A DNA stretch of 64,000 nt, taken from positions 88,459,435 to 88,523,434 of the forward strand of contig NC_058338.1 of NCBI RefSeq assembly GCF_905475395.1. The letters run 5' to 3'. Source of the DNA: Chrysoperla carnea. Lineage: Eukaryota > Arthropoda > Insecta > Neuroptera > Chrysopidae. The notes under the pieces are model-generated. The model was given only the letters and a program-made list of their open reading frames with translations, was not told the DNA's origin and ran no database searches. Below, piece by piece: positions 35,319 to 48,516 of the stretch. A program made the position numbers and the translations under genes. How positions within the stretch are numbered: the first letter of the stretch is position 1; each line of letters opens with the position of its first letter.

Positions 35319-36622
35319 TAGCCGTAAGCCTCCTTAATACCAAACTTACCTTTACTCATCTTCAAAAAGAGAGACGAAAATTATTTTGGAAAATTCGTTT
35401 CATTTTGGGCTGACGATTGAATTATTTTTGAAACGTAATAATCTACCAATCAAAGTGTTTTTTATCCGCGACAGGGCAGAATTAAAAAAAAAAAATTTCT
35501 GAATTTGTATAACTAAAGTTAACGGACCTAAAGCGAATTAGGCCTAATGATAGTCTGGTGTGATGTATTTAATTCCAATTGGCTTTGAGGCTGCCTATCT
35601 TACGTGGTTACATCACATGTAACCACGAAACTGACCCGAATGTATTAGTCTTCGCAAAGGATATAAAATTTTATAAATAGTTGTACACAGAAGTTTTGTG
35701 GGGTGTAAAGCAAATTTTTCAAGTAAAAATGAATGAATATTCTCATATTGAAATCATTTCAATATTTCTACATAGAATGCAAAATATTACTTACCTGTCA
35801 TAACCAGAACGGCAATAGCGTAGTTGTCCTACAGTGTTTGAAATCAATAGAGTAAAAAGGGTTTTAGTGTTCATGTAGGAACTTGGGATCATCCAATGTC
35901 CGTAATCTGAGATGAAGTATAATAACTTACTAAAAAAGCTTTTTTAAGGTAGAACGAGCGCTAAGGCAAGTTTAGAATTGTGATTATTTTTACCCTCTTT
36001 TCAACGTTGATGATGAATTTTGAAAATTACTCCAGATATCGAAAAATTGTATTTTTAATTTTCGTCTTATATTATCAAACTTTAACGTAATTCACCGTCA
36101 AAATTGAAAATATATATTTTAAATTTGTGTCCCCACTACCGTGCATCCTCACAACGAACCTCAAGACGAACACAACGAGCTTCTTTTTTGTTTTCAATAA
36201 TTTATTAAGGTTTTGACTTTAATTTAAATAGCTTCCATTTTTCTTTATTTCTACCGACTAGTTTTGGAGAAATCTATGAAAACATTACATTTATCAATTA
36301 TTACCATTTTCTCATAAGACCAATGTTAGATATGCCTACTTTTGAAGTCATTTATGAATCTAAATAATCGGGTATTTTCAGAATTGTTTTAGACTTAGTT
36401 TCATATAAAAAAAATCATGCCTTTTATCCGAAATTGTCCTGGCGATCGTACATCCCAAAGAAAATTTTTTTTATTTCATATATTCATTATCATCAAAGCT
36501 GTTTCTTAGCATAGTTGTCATTGTCAATATTTTGTTAATTCATTGTACTTAATTTTTACAAAAGTAAAACAGAAATGCCCTCAGATGGCAACTGATTTAG
36601 GATATTAAACTTTTACTACGTT
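35319..36622. other. spacer, little recognised
   Basis: No gene seen. A small hairpin, GTGGTTACAT with ATGTAACCAC, lies near 35608-35628. Confidence 0.4.
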
Positions 36623-36873
36623 TGGTTAGGTTATTTTGTTTGTCCACGGCCACACGAACACACATAGGCTATAGAGCTCATTCAGATACCATATATGTGT
36701 TTTACCACCTTTACGCTGATAATTTCAGTTATCAGCTCCTCAATTTTAGAGGCTGAGTGCACCTCCTTCATGCATATACCATGCACCACACCAGCCCATC
36801 ACAACTATTAATTAAAATGATTTTGTTGTGACGGCGGGTTACGCCTTAATCAACTGAGCTGATACGGCGACAA
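36623..36873 (-). mobile_element. tRNA-derived SINE, copy 2 (reverse)
   Basis: Reverse complement of the family: the tail (GGTTAGGTTATTTT) is at the left and the head (TCAACTGAGCTGATACGGCGAC) at the right. The segment between A and B boxes is deleted, so the head could not act as a pol III promoter. Confidence 0.85.
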
Positions 36874-38030
36874 ACTTTTACTAGAATAAATAAGATAATA
36901 TAATTGAGAAAAATGTAATAAAAATAAATGGCAATGAAATTAACCAATTTTACCCTATTAGAAAGTGTTTGTATAAAACTATTTATTAAAATACATAGTT
37001 AATAATAAATATTGCTAATAAATGGCACGATTTACTTAAAGCATCAAATACAGATTTATTAGAGCTTTGTTCTCAATTTCTATGCGCTACTATTAGTTAT
37101 TTAAAAAAATTATTTCAATAAAAAAGCCAATTTGACATGTTGAAAATAGAAAATGTAGGGCACGCTGTTTTACTATCTAATGGCTGAATATAATTTGTCG
37201 TAAAATTAAATAACGAAAAAAAAAATTCGACGTAAAAATAACTAATAGTGCAGTAAATTTGTAGAAAAATAGCTCAGACTTTATAATAATCCTTCCGCCC
37301 GATTTTTCAACGGGATAATTATGATAAAAATAATAGTTTTTAAGAAAACATACTTTGGAAAAAATGGGAGTGTAGGAAGTTCAAAAACCATCATCATTTG
37401 CAACAAAAACAAACCGGAAAAATAATTTTAGTAAAAAAAAATAGAGCGTTTTAGAGATAAAAAAAAAAACAACAAAAAACAAAAACAATAACAAAAACAA
37501 AAAAATGAGGCTGGTTAAAATTAAATCCGATTGAAACCTTACTAGAAAATACGGTTTTATGACTGAAAATATCGCGCTTTTGGCCATTTAATTTCTCGGT
37601 TAGTATTCATCGCAGGAAATCCGTTCTGGTCTCAAACTCTTGCTTTTATGGTGTATGTGGTCTCTGTTATAGACTATGTCAGAAAAACGCAAGTTAAACC
37701 CCATTCTTATTATATATTATTATTACTATTATTATAAATTATGTTAATAATTTTATTTCTGAATTAAAATTAATTCAGATTTAAAATTAGGTGCATAATT
37801 TTAAGGCAATAATTAACTTTTGTACATAATTTTAATTCTGAATTAAAATTATTTACGTTTTTCAGTTTTTAGTTTTGAGCTGTTAAAGTCAGCGTTTTTA
37901 ACATATAAATCCTATATTGAAGTATTTTTAAAGGTATGCTTTATTATGTAACAAGGCTGAATTTCTTAAGATTAATTTGAAAAACTATATTCGTTAGTTA
38001 AAAGCATGGCAAATAGTTTCTAATAAAAAC
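36874..38030. other. spacer, nothing recognised
   Basis: AT-rich, with A-rich simple sequence near 37440-37505. Confidence 0.4.
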
Positions 38031-38366
38031 AAGTGAAAGTTACAGAATTAAAAAAAAAACCCGACCTTTTTTTTCGGTTACGGAACCCTAAACTCGCACT
38101 TGAAACACTCTCCATTAAATTACCGTTTATTCGTAAAGTATTTTGAAGATCGTCGCAACTTTTTTAATTTTTTTTCTGGTAGGGAACTCTAAACTCGCAC
38201 ATAGGTAAGAACACTCTCCTGTAAATTACCTTTCGGATCGAAACCAAAAAAAAAAATCGGTTCATCCGCTTATGCGCTACGATGCCAAAGACACACACAC
38301 ACATAGACACACACACATAGCGGTCAAACTTATAACACCCCTTTTCTTAGTTCGGGAGTTAAAAAT
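38031..38366 (+). repeat. dispersed repeat family B, copy 3 (short form)
   Basis: AAGTGAAAGTTACAGAATTA at the left; CGGTTACGGAACCCTAAACT, CTCGCAC, CGGTTCATCCGCTTA, (AC)n with CATAG, and TTCGGGAGTTAAAAA at the right. The CTCGCAC segment is duplicated inside this copy. Confidence 0.85.
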
Positions 38367-38909
38367 TATAACAAGCGGCACTCGTTTTTAAGGACATTTA
38401 TATTTCAAGCATCAATATTTCAAAAATTATTGTATTTATCGAAAAAGTTTTCCTAGTTCTTACAGAATTCACCCTCTAAATTTGAAATGTAAATCTCTAA
38501 TATTCAGATTATCAGAATGATATCAGTTACTTTTATCAATGTCACAACAATATTTTATCATTTGATATTACAAAAAACGAAGGAGGGAAAAAAAGATTAA
38601 AATATTATTTACATAACATGTTGGCTCTGGCTATCTTTTTCATGTCAAAAATATTATAAATGATACAATAATTATGTTCGCTAGCTGTTCTGTTGAGATG
38701 GAAAGCCTTTTGTTATGTCGTCTGACTACTACGGCCAACAATAGAGAAAAGAAGATAATGTATTTTTTTTTTTAACTTTCTTACTTGGATAGAAGAAGTT
38801 TGTGATATGGAAAAGTGATGAGTGGCGAGTATGATAAATAGCCATCTTAGAAGAAAGTCGAAAAATACAAAAAAAATTATGTTTTATTAACTTCTATGAG
38901 TGTCCAAAG

Positions 38910-39193
38910 GTCACCCTATTAGCTCAGTTGGTTAAGGCGTAACCAATTCCGCCCGCTTAGGGTAGCGGGATCGATTCTCACCGTCGCAACAAAAATAATT
39001 TAATTAATAGTTGGGATGGGCTGGTATAGTGCATGATATATGCATGAAGGAGGTGCACTCAGCCTCCGAAAATAATTGAGGAGCTGATAAATGAAATTAT
39101 CAGTGGAAAGGTGGTAAAACACATATATGGTATCACAATGGGCTCTATAGCCTAAGTGTGTCCTTCATGGACAGCCAATATAACCTAACCTAA
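38910..39193 (+). mobile_element. tRNA-derived SINE, copy 3
   Basis: Well-preserved head (TTAGCTCAGTTGG A box; GGGATCGATTCTC B box), full body, and tail ending CCAATATAACCTAACC. Confidence 0.9.
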
Positions 39194-39275
39194 TCATGTG
39201 TGTACAATTCCGTAATACAGAACTAGATTTATTTCAGGAATAATTCAAATAATCAATATAAAAGGAGTGTTTAAA

Positions 39276-39630
39276 TTAAGGAAGGTCCCTCGGCAATAAT
39301 AGAAAAAATAAATTAGTAGACAAGGATCTGAATTTTTAGTATGTTATAGTTCACGAAATATATTATTGTATAAAACAAAATTTGGGTATCTTACCGTTCA
39401 ATTAAGAGAGTTTTTATTAATTAAAAATACACTAAATAACATACCATCCTCATAACAGGTTATGTTATTTAGTGTATTTTTAATTAATAAAAACTCTCTT
39501 AATTGAACGGTAAGTTACCCAAATTTTTGTTTTATACAATAATATATTTCGTTAACTATAACATACTAAAAATTCGGATCATTATCTACTAATTTATTTT
39601 TTTCAATTACTGGCGAGTCACCCTCCTTAA
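39276..39630. mobile_element. 347-bp near-perfect palindrome at TTAA
   Basis: Between two TTAA sites (39276-39279 and 39627-39630) lies an almost perfect inverted repeat of about 165-bp arms with a 17-bp loop near 39444-39460. Arm blocks include GTATTTTTAATTAATAAAAA and ACTCTCTTAATTGAACGGTA. TTAA duplication suggests a piggyBac-type MITE, but the ends (GGAAGGTCCCTCGG) are not the standard piggyBac CCC start. Class left open. Confidence 0.85.
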
Positions 39631-42575
39631 GGGGGTGCATCTTTTAGATATCTTGAATTTAATTTTGAATTTCAGGATCATAAGTTACTGTTATTAAATT
39701 GGAGAAAGTATGCTCTTTTGTAATTTCTATCTCTTAACAGTAACGAGTCAGACATGTAGATGACCCTGAAGGGCAAGGTCAAATTCAAAGTGAAAAATTT
39801 GTAGCCTCCCATGAGATTTTTCTATCTATCGATAAAAATGTTCCAACCTGTATATTAGTTTGTAAAGAGTTCAGTTAATCAAAGTATTGGAAAAAGGCAG
39901 GAAAATTTTTCAAGGAAGCACAAATAGATTAGATAATATTATGACTTCAAGTGAACTGCTTGAATTGTTCTAGTCTGGATCTAAAACTATAGGAGCAAGG
40001 AAGACCTTAGCTTTGTGACAATATCATGGGATCAAAAGCAATTGTCAATACTTTGAATTTTGAGTTTGTGACCTCCAAAACTAATATTCCTTACCCCAAA
40101 TCATAATCGGTAAACTGAATAACGCAGATAAACAAAATTTTATTAACAGAATAATAAGAGAAAATATTAAAACATAAATTGTTACATTAAAAAAAAAAAC
40201 AAGTCGAGTTGCTGAAATGATGAAAAATGAAGCGGTATTATGATAATAATAACAATAATAATAATAACAATTAATAAGATGTTAAATGAATTTTACAGAT
40301 AAGATGTTAAAAACTAGCTATGAGTATACAGAAGATAATTATTTAAGCTCATGTTATGTGTCTAAAATATTGTTTATATATTTATATACAAGGTGTTTGG
40401 AAAAATAATGCAAAATATAATTTAATATTTTTATAATTTTTATATTAAAAACTAAAATAATATCTCAGTAGTTTAAATATCATTTCAATGCACCGAGAGT
40501 CTGAAAGAGTTAAAAAATGTTTTTTTAACGGTTGCTTCTCATTTTGAAACTCTTTCGATAATTACAGATTTCCTACATTTTTATTTTTTTCCCGGTTTTA
40601 CAACAATATTCAGGGGTCGAGTGGTTCACAAAAAAATTTACATTTTAAATAAACAAAACTTTTTTCAACCCAATTAAGTTTTTCCTTAGCATAGTTTTGT
40701 TAGCAATGTTTTTCTTTTGACACACAAAGTAGACAACAGAAAATCACAGAAAAACATGATATTACAAAACCAGATTTATAGAAATTCAATACACGAGACG
40801 ACCAAAGTTAAACTCCAAATTTTGTTTCATTCGGAAAAACCAAATCTCTAAACTTTACGTGGATTACCTACTTTAGATTGGTAGAGAACATTTCTCAAAT
40901 AATTCTTCAACTACAACGAACAAATGTCCTTCGATCTTTATTTTAAACAAGGTTATTATTTTAGTCTCTAGAAATCCGTTCATCTATCGCCTTGTTGAAA
41001 GTCGTTGCACTTCAGCATCAATAATATAATTCATTCAGGAATCAAACAAAATCTGAAAAATAGTCACTGTTTCAAAAAAATGAAATTTTTTTTCAATGTT
41101 ACCAGTCTCTCAAACTTTAAACGCGTTTTTCTTGAAACTACATTTTTCAAAGTGATTGACATGATATCTCAAGTTATAAACGACTGATGTCTTTGAAATT
41201 TGGTGGGTACCTTCTTCATAAATGTCTCTATCGTTTGAACTTTGGATTTAAAAAAATTTCAATTTTGAGCATTTTTTAAAATTTTTTTTTTTTTTTTTGA
41301 CGCCATTTTGTGAATTTTTTTTTGACTAAGGTCTAGACAAGAGCAAAATTTTTATTTATTATTATTATTATTATTATTTATTTATTTATTTGACATATAA
41401 CAAAGTTAAAACAATAATAACACTACTTGTTGTGTACAAAAAACTCTATAAAAAAAAAAATTTTATTAATCAAGAATTTGTAAAATTTTTTGTTTCAGAT
41501 CACTACAAGGGCTGGAATCGTGTGAACCAGGATGCCGTGCTTTTTTTTTTTGTAGCCCTCACTTCCCCGGCCTGTAATTCGAAGAATTTTTTTTTTCTTC
41601 AATTTTTTTTATAAATAAATTTTAATAAAATGTCAATAAACATCATATAAAAAAGTGGCTACAACAATGTTTTTCATTCTTTTAAAATCTTAGAAAAATG
41701 CTAACAATTTTCGCTTCTATGCCAGAATACCCCCTTGGAGTTTTATGGTCTATTTTGTCTCGTCAAAATATGTAAATATCTTAGACTGACGTAATCGTTA
41801 TACAACGAATTGTTTCATATTTCGTCACATTTAACTTATGAAATCCTTTTAGTCTTATCACAAAGAAGTTTGTACTTTTCGCTCTGAATTCCCGTACATA
41901 TTTAACTATACACACATATTTAATATGGCTAATTCAAGAACGTGAGGGCTTCAAAACATTAAATGGCATAAAATTACAATGTTATCTAAAAACATGTAAA
42001 TTCTTTATGTATTCAGCGATAATAATAATTAAGGTACCTTCTGTACGTACCGATGTGTATGTTTGTTTGTGTAAAAACTACTTTATATGTGTATTTGTTT
42101 GTTTAAACGGTACTTTACATTATTTAGGTTTGTAAATATACGGTCGATATGATTATCATCGTCACTGCCATACTAATTATCATCAGAAACACCACGTCAA
42201 GCTATGATAATACTATTATTTTCTACTGCAAACAAATTTTTATTGTGGTTTAGTCAAAAGCTAGCGAAATTTGCGGTAGTAAAAATACATGTGCAATCCA
42301 CCCGAGACACTGGGCAATTTCAACCTTAAAAATAAGACTAAAACGTTAAAAACTTAATTTCCCTTATCCTCCTTTATATCCTCTTATGTTCACAATTGCA
42401 TGGTATTTAATTTTTTGGTGTGAAGCTCGAACACAACTTGAACAAAAAATTTGATTAAAAAAATAGCTACTTACTTAAAATGTTATTATCATAGACAGTC
42501 CCCTTTTATTGACAACAGCATGGCATTTAATTTTTTTGGAGTGGAATCCTAACTTGAATAATTAATTTCCTTAAC
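39631..42575. other. long spacer with microsatellites
   Basis: No gene assigned. (AAT)n-type tracts near 40243-40272, and TTA/TTTA tracts near 41352-41392. At 41490-41590 a short GC-richer segment (GGGCTGGAATCGTGTGAACC, then CCCTCACTTCCCCGGCCTG) stands out and is unassigned. Confidence 0.4.
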
Positions 42576-42910
42576 AAGTGAAATTTACATGATTTAAATA
42601 ACCCAGACAAATTTTTTGGGTAGGAACACTAAGCTCACACATGAAACGTATCTAAGAACACTATCCATTAAAGTACTTTTTTCTTTAGAGCCTTCTCCAA
42701 ACTGAACCGATTTTCAAGACCTGCGCATTATTTTCAGTTTTTTCGGGTACAGAACCCTAAACTCGCACTTGAAACATAGCTTAGAAAAGTCTTCATTAAA
42801 TTACCTTTCAAAATCTGTTCATCTGTTTAGATGTTTCGATGCCACAGACAGATATACACACACACATAGCGGTCAAACTTATAACACGCTTTTTTTTCGG
42901 GGATTCAAAT
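42576..42910 (+). repeat. dispersed repeat family B, copy 4 (short form)
   Basis: AAGTGAAATTTACATGATTT at the left; TCGGGTACAGAACCCTAAAC, CTCGCACTTGAAACATAGC, and ACACATAGCGGTCAAACTTA near the end. Confidence 0.85.
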
Positions 42911-43430
42911 TAATCCATGCTACTTACTCATAGTGGTATAATCATAGTCAGTTTTCAAAAAATAATACGATTCACCTTCCAAGTAATAGTATCTAACCTA
43001 AACTTATCTTATAATACATCATCTTAAAAATTCAATACTTTTAAATTTATAAAAATAATAAAAGAGAAGTATTATTAATTCCATAAAATTGTCTGTCTAA
43101 AATTGAATGAATCACCTTATTCCTAAAAGAATGATCCCGCTATCGTTTGACCCAACACAAGATAATAGTTCCACCTTCCCTTAGAAAGCATATGATTATT
43201 ATTAAAAGTAGCAATATGTTTTCATTCATATATTTGGTTACAATTACAAAACCATTTATTTCAATTAGATTAGGAGGTCGTTAAATGGATACCTTACAAC
43301 TCGAAGTATGTAGGAACGAACCTTCAGTTAAAATGTTCTTCTGTGTGTTTATACACTTTAGTTTCACAATTATTATTCGGTTCCAGAAAGAAATTCGTGT
43401 CTTTATATTAAAATAAAATTTAATATAAAA
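42911..43430. other. spacer, nothing recognised
   Basis: No gene or element seen. Confidence 0.4.
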
Positions 43431-44066
43431 TCCCTATATATTATAAATGTGAAAGTAAGCATGATTGTTTTTTTGTTTGTTTGTTACGCTTCTACGCTAA
43501 AACTAGCGGATTGTTATTAATGAAACTGTACAGCAATATACAGCAATATAGCTGATATATCAGAACAGCATATGAACTAAAATTTTTAAAGATATATTAA
43601 AAAAAATAAAAAAAATTATTTTAGTAAAAAATTGTTTGTTTGTTTGTTTGTTACGCTTTCACACTAAAACTAGCGAATGGTTTTTAATGAAACTGTACCG
43701 CAATATATCTGATATATCAAAATCACACACGAACTATAATTTATAAAGATATATTTAAAAAAAAAAATTCCAATTTTTTAAATTTTTACAGAAATCTTTT
43801 ATTTATGGTTCAAAATGATGATTATAGATGAAGCAGATCTATGATCATCATTTTCAATCTGAATCAACCATATATTAAATAATTCTGTAAAAATTTAAAA
43901 TAGTAAATGTCAAACAAATCATGGCCAACTATTTTGATATACTCAATGAATTATAACTATTTTTCATTTAACAAACTTGAAAATTGTGTATATCAAAAGA
44001 GGGTGGAGGCTATAAAACGGTGATTTTTACTTTTAAGTTCAGTGAAGCGGGCGGGTATCAATCTAG
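43431..44066 (+). mobile_element. Helitron-like non-autonomous element, 636 bp
   Basis: Begins TCCCTATATATTATAAATGT after a host A and ends GGGTATCAATCTAG before a host T. No TIRs or target duplication. A segment of about 110 bp ((GTTT)n, TTACGCTT, AAACTAGCG, AATGAAACTGTAC) occurs twice in tandem, near 43465-43580 and 43635-43755. Confidence 0.65.
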
Positions 44067-44561
44067 TATTTATATAAATTTTAATAAAAAAAATATATAG
44101 AAAATATTCAAAGCATGTAAAACCATAAAAAAATTTTTAATTAATGTTCTTTTTATATACTGAAATCACACATGCGTACTTACGTAACATCATATCACGA
44201 CACATATTCAAGTTTCTTTTATAGAGGAGTTAAACTTACAGTCTAATTTTCCACTAAATATTCTAATTTCTCATACAGTATACTAAATAATTTGTATTCA
44301 AATTCCCAATATTCTTATGACACCTACTATTACAAGGTAACAGTCTCAATGAAAGGATTATTTTGTGGAAAATCTAGCCGAAAATTAATTGAGTTCGTGG
44401 AACAACAGAGCCAACTCTACTCTATGTAATATGAAAATGATAACAATGCGTGAAAGGATTTTATAAACATAAAGTTTTATCGAATTTTTCTATTAAAAAT
44501 TTCCTGTTTCTACTTTATTATTAAATTTTATAGGCAAAGAGTTTTTAAATTTAAAATAAAA
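44067..44561. other. spacer, nothing recognised
   Basis: No gene or element seen. Confidence 0.4.
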
Positions 44562-45023
44562 TAATAGACCTTTTTCACATTTTTTTCTTTTCTTGAAATG
44601 AAAGTAAATGTCTTGATAAATAGGCTAATTTTTTTCCCCGATTTTTTTGAAGCCATATGACCGAGAAAACAGACAATGAAAACCATTAAAATTCAAATTG
44701 ACGAAAACGATCTGGAACACACGAAGTTACACGAAGGTTGGCATGACGTAAATTAAAGTTGAAAATAATGATATATTAATACGCCTGTTGACACTGTTTT
44801 ATTGTCATTGCTTGTCGAATTGACGTCACAGATCACGTGTGCGGTGGAGCCAAAAAAAAAAATCGTTTAAAATTATTTCAAATATTGTGACTTTTTTACA
44901 ATTTTTTTCATAGTGTTTTATTGATAAAAATGCGTAATTTTCAAGTTACAGGCTCTACTCGAACTATATTTTCATACAAAATTAACAAAAAGCATTTCTG
45001 TTTTTCATGCAAAAGGTCTATTA
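44562..45023. mobile_element. TIR element, 462 bp
   Basis: Ends TAATAGACCTTTTTCACA and the mirrored TGCAAAAGGTCTATTA. The right end matches, inverted, a fragment at 27499-27620. No coding motif. Confidence 0.65.
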
Positions 45024-46679
45024 TTACAGTTTAGCAAAAAATGGAATGTCGAGTAGAGGTATTATATTTGGAGTATTTTCTTTCTTCTGCTTTTTGATAC
45101 GCTTTAACGAGAAAGTGTTCCTATATTTATTGTTTTAAATTGTGATAATTATTCGATTAAGATTGTAAGAAGTGAAATTTCTGCAAAAAATAAGGTTACA
45201 CCAAAGAAAAACTGATCACAATTTTATCTTTTTTTCATACAAAATTTGAAATAAACATAGCATTTGGAGGTAAATATCTCCGTTAATATTTATAAATGAT
45301 TCGAAAATAAACTGTAGTAAATTATACTTTTCTTCCGACGACGGCGAGGGTTATGTGTTTGGCCGGTATGTATGTAAGTTCACCTGTTTCCTCATAACTT
45401 CTAACTAATTTACAAAATTTGGTTATTGAGGTATCGTTGAAATTGTTTTGATCGTCCGCTGGTTATAGACTATATATCGTCACCCTAAAATGAATATGGC
45501 ACCCTCTAGATGAGGGTCTAGATGTCATTGACTAAAAGCAAAATCAAATTTAATGATATCGTGTTAGGTATGAAATGACAGGACGTAATTAGCAATTTTC
45601 AAATATATATATTGTCATACTTTATGACGAAATTATAACCTCAAAATGTTTTAAATAAAATCGACTACAAAATCACGATCTAAAAAGTGTTAAAACAAAA
45701 AGATCTTTTCATCTGAAATTATTATGATAAGTAAAATCGTCATCAAATATTTTCATGTTTTCATACTTTCTAGAGCGTGATTTTGCAGTCGTCTGATGCT
45801 CGATTTCCAATTGTCACTTATTATTACTGACAAGTTTGTAAAACTATTTAACCCGAAATATTTCGTTCTGTTCTACTACTGTTGACTATGTTATTTTCGC
45901 TGTTATACGTGACCTTGAATTATAATCGACCTATTAACACAAATAATTTAAAAAAACTGTTAAAAATAAGAAAACTGACTTTCATTCAAATAAACTAAAG
46001 ATACTAATGTTTTTTTTTTTTTTTTTTTGACATCATAAAGAAAGAAGAAACTTAATGAATAAGTAATGCGTTAGAGTTAGTAAAAAGAAAACATTATTTC
46101 ATTAAAAAAAAAAGAAATTAAAAATCCCTCAGCATAACAAAAAAAAAATAAAGAGACGAGAAGAATAAAGAAAGTTATTGTTAATATTCGTGAACTTTTC
46201 TTAACACTTATTTTAATGTTAAGTAACTGGGACTATTTAAATAGGAACAAAATTTTGTTAGCATTTACAGAATGTCACTCAGTTAAAAATTTTTAATAAA
46301 TCTGAAGATCGGTTTCCATGTTGTGTGGCGGGATAGTTTTCATTTGAATTTTGTTTTCGCTGTGTCATGGTACCATGCTGTATGGGCCGATGTTGTGTGT
46401 TAGAATATTTTTTACAAAATAAAATTAATCAAAAGAATAGCACGTTGGATATGTATGTGAAAAACCCTCCGTTTTATGAATTTTTTTATGATTAACAATA
46501 TTCCAGAATAACGGGTAAGTTCACTGTTAATACCATGTGGGGATAAGCTTAGTTATAATACTTATCCGTGGATTCTGTAAGCAAGACCACTAGTTGTAGC
46601 TACCTGCAAGTTCTCAACTCTCTACTTTTTTTAGTTTTGGAAAAAATGGACACCAAATTTGTCCTAATTTGCTTAGTTT
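45024..46679. other. spacer, nothing recognised
   Basis: Contains a T-run near 46010-46028. The less AT-rich stretch at 45335-45600 may be an old repeat but has no partner in this window. Confidence 0.35.
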
Positions 46680-46982
46680 TTTTATGGAGCATTTTTTATA
46701 TTTAAAATTGTGTTCTATCTCTAATGGTTTACAAGATGACTCAATTGACCTATGTTGCTCATTTACGAACTTTACGAAAATTTCAGCTTGATATCTCATT
46801 TCATTTTTGAGCTATCTTGTCTACAGACATACTAGGCGGGCAGACTGCAGGCAACCGGAAGTGGACTACAACTAATGGACTTTACCAAAATTTTGTTTGT
46901 AGCATCAATATTTTGGGTGTTACTAACTTAGGACTAAACTTAGTATACCTTTATATATATTACATATATACAGGGTATAATA
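46680..46982 (+). repeat. dispersed repeat family A, copy 6 (right half)
   Basis: Starts within A at TTTATGGAGCATTTTTTATA and continues through TTCTATCTCTAATGGTTTAC to ATATATACAGGGTATAATAA. The left half is absent. Confidence 0.75.
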
Positions 46983-47539
46983 ACAATAAATTAAACTTGT
47001 TCCATTAGAAATTGTTGGAAATAAAGGACAAAATTAAGTAAATTTTTTTAAATTTAAATTTGTTAGAAAATAGTAATACGTTTGTAATGTAAGTCATATA
47101 TACAATCCATAGACTTATATGTTAATCCATAAAACTCTTTTAATAATGACTCGTTACCATGAAAACGAATTAAATTAAACTCATGCCCGATGCGAATAGA
47201 AGAAAATCAACCCTTGGGTGTTTGATGATATCGTAAATTACAAAAAAACTTATTTTTTTGCATAAATAAACCAAATTTGTTCCCATTGTAGTGGACTTAA
47301 CGTTATTAAATTTGTGTAATAAAAAATTAAACTGTCTATACTCAAATAATTATACGAGTTTTCATTTTTAATTTTTTTTTTCCTACATACAAATATAATA
47401 CAATTCACAACACTTTTATTTTAATGATATTATGGTAGATGAGTTCTTCACTTGACTCGTTCTGTATCTAACTAGAAGAGTCTGTATTATAATCTAACTT
47501 ATTGTAATTTGTCCGATTGTAATCTGTGTTGTTATCTCT
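46983..47539. other. spacer, nothing recognised
   Basis: AT-rich sequence. Confidence 0.4.
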
Positions 47540-47706
47540 GCACTATTTATATAGTTACAATCAACTGTTATCGTACTGTCTAGCAAATTCTAAAATTGTT
47601 ACGTATGTTCTATTGCATATATCTTACATGTAATTGTAACCGTGCAGTCTAGCAAATTCTAGAACTGTCACGTATGTTCTATTGCATATATTTTACTATA
47701 AAACGA
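47540..47706 (+). repeat. 69-bp imperfect tandem duplication
   Basis: GTCTAGCAAATTCTA and ACGTATGTTCTATTGCATAT occur twice at a 69-bp step (47578 and 47647). The surrounding 47480-47800 has TATA-like boxes and TCTAGA-type motifs reminiscent of an LTR, but no ends or target duplication could be fixed. Confidence 0.6.
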
Positions 47707-47809
47707 TATTGATTGTTTCTTTTTCGAATTGTCTAGAGATTCTAGTTGTACAGTATGTGTGTGTTAATTGTTAACACCACACTATAAATATATTCGTAGT
47801 TTGAGCTGG

Positions 47810-48516
47810 TTAAAAGTGCTTGAAAGTATAGGGCTTGGTGGAGGCAATAGGAACATTTTTTCTGTGTAACGTTATTATGAATATTGACAAACATCCTGTA
47901 TATTTGTCATATTTTAAAAATGAAGTAATGAAACAAAAAACAGCAAACTTTTCATTCATTTTCAAAAGTAAAAGTTAATTAATAATATAATAATAAAAAA
48001 AAGATGGAGTGTATTATTATTTTATATGATATATGTTTTTACATTTTCAACTAAAATTATATAAAATTAAATCTCTATTGTTACATTATTAAGGTTAATT
48101 ATTCATCATTTTTTTTTATTTTCTCATTTTAAGTTCTAGCACACACGTTGTAAGTCTTGATGTTTTCTAATGAGAAGAGATAGATTTATTTTATGAATAA
48201 TTTAGTTGAATGCTTGATGCTCAATGTTCAACAAGCTTCTAAGTCTATAAACACCATTCAAATTCTATTTTGTCAGATAAAAAAATTCAATACACAAACT
48301 TTTTTAATTAAAAGTACTTTGGAGAAGACTTTATTGTACTTAAAAGTAGAAAATAATTTTTCTTTTTCTAACAACGGAAGTCGCTCACTTAAAAATATAT
48401 AGGATGATTGGGAGCGCCTCTTGCTTTTACTTATAGTGATGCATGAGTGACTCGTAGAAGTAATTATTTTCTTATTTTTAGCATAATAAAAAGTTTGTCC
48501 TTAACTTAAAATTAAC
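47810..48516. other. spacer, nothing recognised
   Basis: No gene or element seen. Confidence 0.4.

Noticed and set aside
37381..37587. 68-codon - strand frame rich in Phe and Leu, resembling a membrane protein
   Set aside because: Produced by A-rich simple sequence read in reverse; no start context or neighbours.
46614..47008. Open frames of about 60 codons on both strands
   Set aside because: They fall in a family A repeat copy; similar peptides recur wherever A occurs (for example 16150-16419).
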